Below, piece after piece: positions 60,608 through 64,000 of a DNA stretch of 64,000 bases (positions within the stretch are counted from its first letter, which is position 1; the number at the start of each line of letters is the position of its first letter). The notes beneath the pieces are model-generated. The model did no database searches and was not told the origin of the DNA. It worked only from the letters and a program-made list of their open reading frames with translations. Source of the DNA: Candidatus Aminicenantes bacterium UBA2190 (GTDB lineage Bacteria; Acidobacteriota; Aminicenantia; UBA2199); NCBI GenBank assembly GCA_002335385.1, contig DCVK01000037.1:1-64000 (forward strand), in the 5' to 3' direction. The position numbers and the translations under genes are program-made.

Positions 60608-61246
60608 TTACAGTTTCAGGATCAGCCCCAGGGACGGCGTGATCAGCAGCTGGGCGGGATCGCGGAAAATATAGGCGCCCTGGACATCCAACGCGACCCC
60701 CAGCGAGTCGGCGAACATGTAATGCACGCCCGCCGCCAGGGCGGCCAGCGGCGAAAACGGCTTCTCGGGGGAGCGGAGGACGATCCGGTTCCCCAGCTGG
60801 GAGACGAATTCCTGGTCTCCGCCCATGCGGTATTCGCCGCCGACGCCCAGGGAAACGATCAGTTGCATCCGCCGGGAAAGATCGATGCCCTTGGCGACGC
60901 CGAGCACGGCCAGAAGGCTCTGCGGCGTGTCGGCCCGGATGGTCTCGCCGTCGGAAGGATCGCGCAGGTCGATCCTGGAGGAGAGGCCGTAGCTGACGTT
61001 CACGCCGAAGGCCAGCGACGAGGAGCCGGAAAAGGTCAGCCCGATGCCCAGTGCCGAAGCCTGGTGGGCCGGCGTGACCGGAAAATCGTTGCCACCGGCG
61101 ACGTAATCGCCCTCGCTGCCGCTGGAGGGGAACATGTTGAATCCCGCGCGCAGCGTGAACTGCGGCTTTTTGGCGGCCGCCAGGTCGCCGGCGGCCAGCA
61201 GCAGGACGGCGATAACCGCGAAACTGAACTGTCTTCTCAATTTCAT
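60608..61246 (-). CDS. Small outer-membrane beta-barrel protein
   Basis: The 212-residue product has a signal peptide (to about LAAAKK) and a mature part of alternating hydrophobic strands with Gly turns, ending in SLGLILKL as a barrel. It resembles OmpA/OmpW-like eight-stranded barrels in size, but no family motif is certain. It follows the papain-like peptidase gene (minus strand) after 25 nt, so they may be co-transcribed. Confidence 0.75.
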   Translation of the reverse strand: MKLRRQFSFAVIAVLLLAAGDLAAAKKPQFTLRAGFNMFPSSGSEGDYVAGGNDFPVTPAHQASALGIGLTFSGSSSLAFGVNVSYGLSSRIDLRDPSDGETIRADTPQSLLAVLGVAKGIDLSRRMQLIVSLGVGGEYRMGGDQEFVSQLGNRIVLRSPEKPFSPLAALAAGVHYMFADSLGVALDVQGAYIFRDPAQLLITPSLGLILKL

Positions 61247-61271
61247 TCTCGTTTCTCCATGCTGATCCGCC

Positions 61272-62498
61272 TCACCACTTCTTGTACTTGATGTTGGTCA
61301 CGGTGATGCTCGCCGTCCGGCTGACCGTGCTGATGCCGTCGGAGACCGAGAAGCGGATCGCATACGCTCCGGACTGGGTGAAGGCGGGCGTCCAGGAAAA
61401 GGCGCCGGTCGCCGGATCCAAGGCGGCGCCGTCCGGCAGGCCGCTGCCGCTGTAGGCCAGGACGTCATAATCGGCGTCGCTGGCCGCAAGCGTGAACGTC
61501 AGCGGCTTGCCCTCGTCGACGGTCTGGGCGGGGATGTCCTGCAGCACCGGCGGCCGGTTGTCCAGGCGCGGCCCGCTGAGGCGGATGGCGTAACTGCCGA
61601 TATCGCAGTTGCCCATGCGGATGCGAAAGAACCCGTTCTCACCCCAGTTCGCACCCCAGGAATTCTTGCAGATCCAGTAGCCCTCCGCGTCGTTATAGCC
61701 GATGATGATGACCGCATGGCCCCCAACGTAGACGGCGCCGGCGGTGCGCTCGTAGACCCCGCTCCGGTAATGATAGAGATCGGAATAAACGTCCATGGCG
61801 GTGGCGATCGGCGCGTCCAGCAAGGCGGCCTGCAGCACCGCCTTGCTCCGGTTGACGAAGCTGTCCCACGAGGTGACGCGCACCGTCCGGCTCAGCCATT
61901 CCGGGCAGGGGCGGCATGAACCGTCGGTGGCCGAATAGGGGTAGCATTCCTCGCGGGGGATGCCGGTCTTGCGCAGGAACTCCGCCCCCAGGCTCAGATA
62001 GCCGCCGTCGCAGTCGCCGGCGCCGCTGCAGCCGACCATGGTCTGTTCCGACAGGTCAAAGTCGGTGTGGACGTTGCGCACGATCTTCACCAGCGATTCC
62101 AGGACACCGGCCAAGGCGAACGCCCAGCAGCTGCCGCAGCTGCCCTGGTCGCGGATGGCCGTCACCCAATTGCCGTTGCGGTCGCGCCAGTCGCAGGCGG
62201 CCGGCAGGGCCGCCTGCACAGGGCTCTCCGGTGCTTCCGCCGCCGCCCCTTCCGTGGGCTCCGGCAGGAGTTCCGGCAGCGCGCCGAGCCGCCGCGACCG
62301 TTCCTCTTCGCTCAGCCGCGACATGGAGGTTTCCCCCGCCTGCCAGCATAAGCCTTCCGCGCCGATGGCCTTCTGCAGGGCGGCGATGCGGCGCTCGACG
62401 TCCGTGTCGCCGGAGCGGCCTCGGTCCGCCCATAGCCCGACGGCGACTCCCATGCCGGCCGCCGCCAGCAGGACGATCCACCCGATATTTCGTTTCAT
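61272..62498 (-). CDS. Papain-family (C1) cysteine peptidase with C-terminal Ig-like domain
   Basis: The 408-residue product has an N-terminal signal or anchor (about 5-24), a short pro-like region, and a C1 domain (about 95-305). Catalytic residues are Gln and Cys in DQGSCGSCWAF, His in GGHAVIIIGYN and Asn in CKNSWGANWG. The last 95 residues form a putative Ig/cadherin-like module (PPVLQDIPAQTVDEG ...). C1 enzymes of this kind are uncommon in bacteria, and it probably acts outside the cell. The context is the third peptidase class in the window after M1 and M28. Confidence 0.9.
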   Translation of the reverse strand: MKRNIGWIVLLAAAGMGVAVGLWADRGRSGDTDVERRIAALQKAIGAEGLCWQAGETSMSRLSEEERSRRLGALPELLPEPTEGAAAEAPESPVQAALPAACDWRDRNGNWVTAIRDQGSCGSCWAFALAGVLESLVKIVRNVHTDFDLSEQTMVGCSGAGDCDGGYLSLGAEFLRKTGIPREECYPYSATDGSCRPCPEWLSRTVRVTSWDSFVNRSKAVLQAALLDAPIATAMDVYSDLYHYRSGVYERTAGAVYVGGHAVIIIGYNDAEGYWICKNSWGANWGENGFFRIRMGNCDIGSYAIRLSGPRLDNRPPVLQDIPAQTVDEGKPLTFTLAASDADYDVLAYSGSGLPDGAALDPATGAFSWTPAFTQSGAYAIRFSVSDGISTVSRTASITVTNIKYKKW

Positions 62499-62521
62499 GA
62501 TTCCTCCGTTGCCGGGGACTA

Positions 62522-64000
62522 TTATCGCCGACTTTTTTTTCTTGTCAAGCCGCGGGCGGAATCCGGCGCCGGGTCCGGCTCGAGGCGGGGGGCGGCCCCC
62601 TTCTCATCCAGGACGGCGCGGACCTTGCGCAGCAGCGTCCCCGGGTTGAGCGGCTTCATCAGCAGGTGGTCGCCGGAGCCGGCCAACCCCTTCTGGGCGA
62701 TGACATCGGACGCGTAGCCGCTGATGAAGATCGCCGGGATGCCGGTCTTCATCTTGCGCAGACCGGCCAGGGTCTCGCGGCCGTTGAGCCTGGGCATGAG
62801 CAGGTCGCAGACCACCAGGTCGATCCTGCGGAAATGCTCGCGGAAGACATACTGGGCGGAAACGCCGTCGGCCGCCTCCAGGACCGAATAGCCGAACTCC
62901 TCCAGCAAGGAGCGCGTGACCTGGCGGACGGCCGGGTCATCCTCGACCAGCAGGATCGTTTCACTGCCCCTGGGAATGGCCTCCGGCTTGCGGCGCCTCT
63001 GGCTGCCCTTGGCCGCCGACTTCAGCGGCAGGTAGAGGGTGAACGTGGATCCTCCTCCCGGGGCGCTTTCCACGCGGATATGCCCTCCGTGCTTCTTGAC
63101 GATGCCGTAGACGATGGCCAGCCCGAGCCCGGTCCCCTTGCCCACCTCCTTGGTCGTGAAGAAAGGCTCGAAGATGTGGGAGCGGACCTCCGTGCCGATT
63201 CCCGTTCCCGAGTCGGAGACGGCGATGGCGGCGTAAGGACCGGCGGGGATGCCGTCGGAGGCGTCGTCCAGGACGACGGCGGACGTGGAGATCGTCAGCC
63301 GGCCGCCGCGCGGCATGGCGTCGCGGCTGTTGGTGACCAGGTTCATCAGCACCTGCTCGATCTGGCGGGCATCGGCATCGGCCATCAGGCTCTCGCTGGC
63401 GAGATTCAGGCTGAAATCGATGTCCTCGCCGATCAGCCGCGCCAGGATCTTGTGGAAGCCGTAGATGGCGTCGTTGACGTCGATGGGCAGCAGCTCGGCC
63501 TCCTGCTTGCGGCTGAAGGCCAGCAGGCTGCGGGTCAGGTTCGCCGCCCGCTCGCCGGCGGCGAGGATGCGCTCCACGTACTCGCTCAATGGGCCGCCGC
63601 GCTCCATCTTCATCTGCAGCAGCGAGCCGTAGCCGACGATGGCGGACAGGATGTTGTTGAAGTCGTGGGCCACGCCGCCGGCCAGGATGCCGATGGCTTC
63701 CATCTTCTGCGCCTGCAACAGCTGCTCTTCCAGCTTTTTGCGCTCGGAGACGTCGCGCACCATGGCCAGGAGATACACGTCGGCCGCCAGGTCGATGCGC
63801 GTCAGGCTGACCTCGGCGATGAAGGAGGTACCGTCGCCCCGGAGGTGGACCCACTCGAAGAACTGGGGCTGCCCGGCATAAGCGGCGCGGATCTTCTCCA
63901 GCGACTTCTCCTTCGAGGTCCGGCCGTCGGGCTGCAGCGGCGGCGAGAACTTGTCCGGCGGCACGCCGATGATCCGTTCGCGGCCGCAGCCGAACATCTC
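62522..64000 (-). CDS. PAS hybrid histidine kinase with receiver domain (partial)
   Basis: The 5' end is outside the window, and at least 492 residues are visible. In order: the end of a PAS domain, a His-kinase dimerisation domain (GGVAHDFNNILSAIVGYG, phospho-His), the ATPase domain (NLVTNSRDAM, DSGTGIG, GKGTGLGLA) and a receiver (LLVEDDPAVRQ, phospho-Asp in VVCDLLMPRLNG, Lys in LMKPLNPG). This is the layout of soluble PAS hybrid kinases with PAS redundancy upstream. No cognate regulator is near. It ends in a basic tail. Confidence 0.93.
   Translation of the reverse strand, partial: EMFGCGRERIIGVPPDKFSPPLQPDGRTSKEKSLEKIRAAYAGQPQFFEWVHLRGDGTSFIAEVSLTRIDLAADVYLLAMVRDVSERKKLEEQLLQAQKMEAIGILAGGVAHDFNNILSAIVGYGSLLQMKMERGGPLSEYVERILAAGERAANLTRSLLAFSRKQEAELLPIDVNDAIYGFHKILARLIGEDIDFSLNLASESLMADADARQIEQVLMNLVTNSRDAMPRGGRLTISTSAVVLDDASDGIPAGPYAAIAVSDSGTGIGTEVRSHIFEPFFTTKEVGKGTGLGLAIVYGIVKKHGGHIRVESAPGGGSTFTLYLPLKSAAKGSQRRRKPEAIPRGSETILLVEDDPAVRQVTRSLLEEFGYSVLEAADGVSAQYVFREHFRRIDLVVCDLLMPRLNGRETLAGLRKMKTGIPAIFISGYASDVIAQKGLAGSGDHLLMKPLNPGTLLRKVRAVLDEKGAAPRLEPDPAPDSARGLTRKKSRR

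Overview
The window looks like chromosomal DNA of a high-GC, diderm (LPS-making) bacterium of the Acidobacteriota/Aminicenantes type. The evidence is four Oar-like TonB-dependent receptors with an N-terminal carboxypeptidase-regulatory-like domain, two GWxTD-domain proteins, lipoproteins of the sulfatase/alkaline-phosphatase superfamily with TPR tails, lpxB, and an anaerobe's set of hydroxylamine reductase (hcp) and NifS/NifU. The taxonomic call is inference from gene content. No phage, transposase, CRISPR array or rRNA was seen.

Layout. 0.3-6 kb (minus): M1 metallopeptidase, sulfatase-like TPR lipoprotein, TonB. 6-8 kb (plus): GWxTD lipoprotein and an unknown exported protein, then a folded intergenic element. 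8.4-15 kb: receptors 1 and 2 separated by 7-bp-period repeats. 15.4-18.5 kb (minus): GWxTD-TPR protein and a carboxypeptidase-regulatory/TPR protein. 19-30.4 kb: receptors 3 and 4, with a sulfatase-like / glycosyltransferase-TPR / sulfatase-like operon between them. 30.6-33 kb: ResB-CcsA cytochrome c maturation. 33-35.2 kb (minus): an unknown membrane protein and a PAP2/sphingomyelin-synthase-like enzyme. 35.3-41 kb: TetR - ferredoxin - Hcp - cupin operon, then nifS-nifU. 41-47 kb: M28 peptidase, then rplU-rpmA-obgE-nadD-rsfS-(sigma-54 activator)-rlmH-dksA-like. 47-50.7 kb (minus): outer-membrane barrel and PAP2 phosphatase. 50.8-54 kb: tRNA-Leu(CAG), purN, an unknown exported protein, recG. 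54-59 kb (minus): kinase with FGE-like domain, rlmB, pilin, pseudopilin, lpxB. 59-64 kb: small protein plus diguanylate cyclase, outer-membrane barrel, papain-like peptidase, hybrid histidine kinase (cut by the window edge).

The most notable signal is regulatory. Receptors 1, 3 and 4 each have a full-consensus sigma-54 (-24/-12) promoter 45-59 bp before the start codon, and receptor 2 has a degenerate one with the same spacing. The three strong copies also share an ATTCAA-N4-TTG(A/G) element 140-185 bp further upstream. Housekeeping genes in the window use ordinary -35/-10 promoters. A sigma-54 activator ATPase is encoded inside the obg/ribosome operon, but its Walker B acidic pair reads N-Q instead of D-E. 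Receptor 4 looks like a mosaic: promoter and 5' end match receptor 3, while body and terminator match receptor 1. Together with TonB, the GWxTD proteins, the peptidases and the sulfatase-like lipoproteins, this suggests a sigma-54-controlled outer-membrane nutrient-acquisition regulon. Its substrate cannot be read from the sequence.
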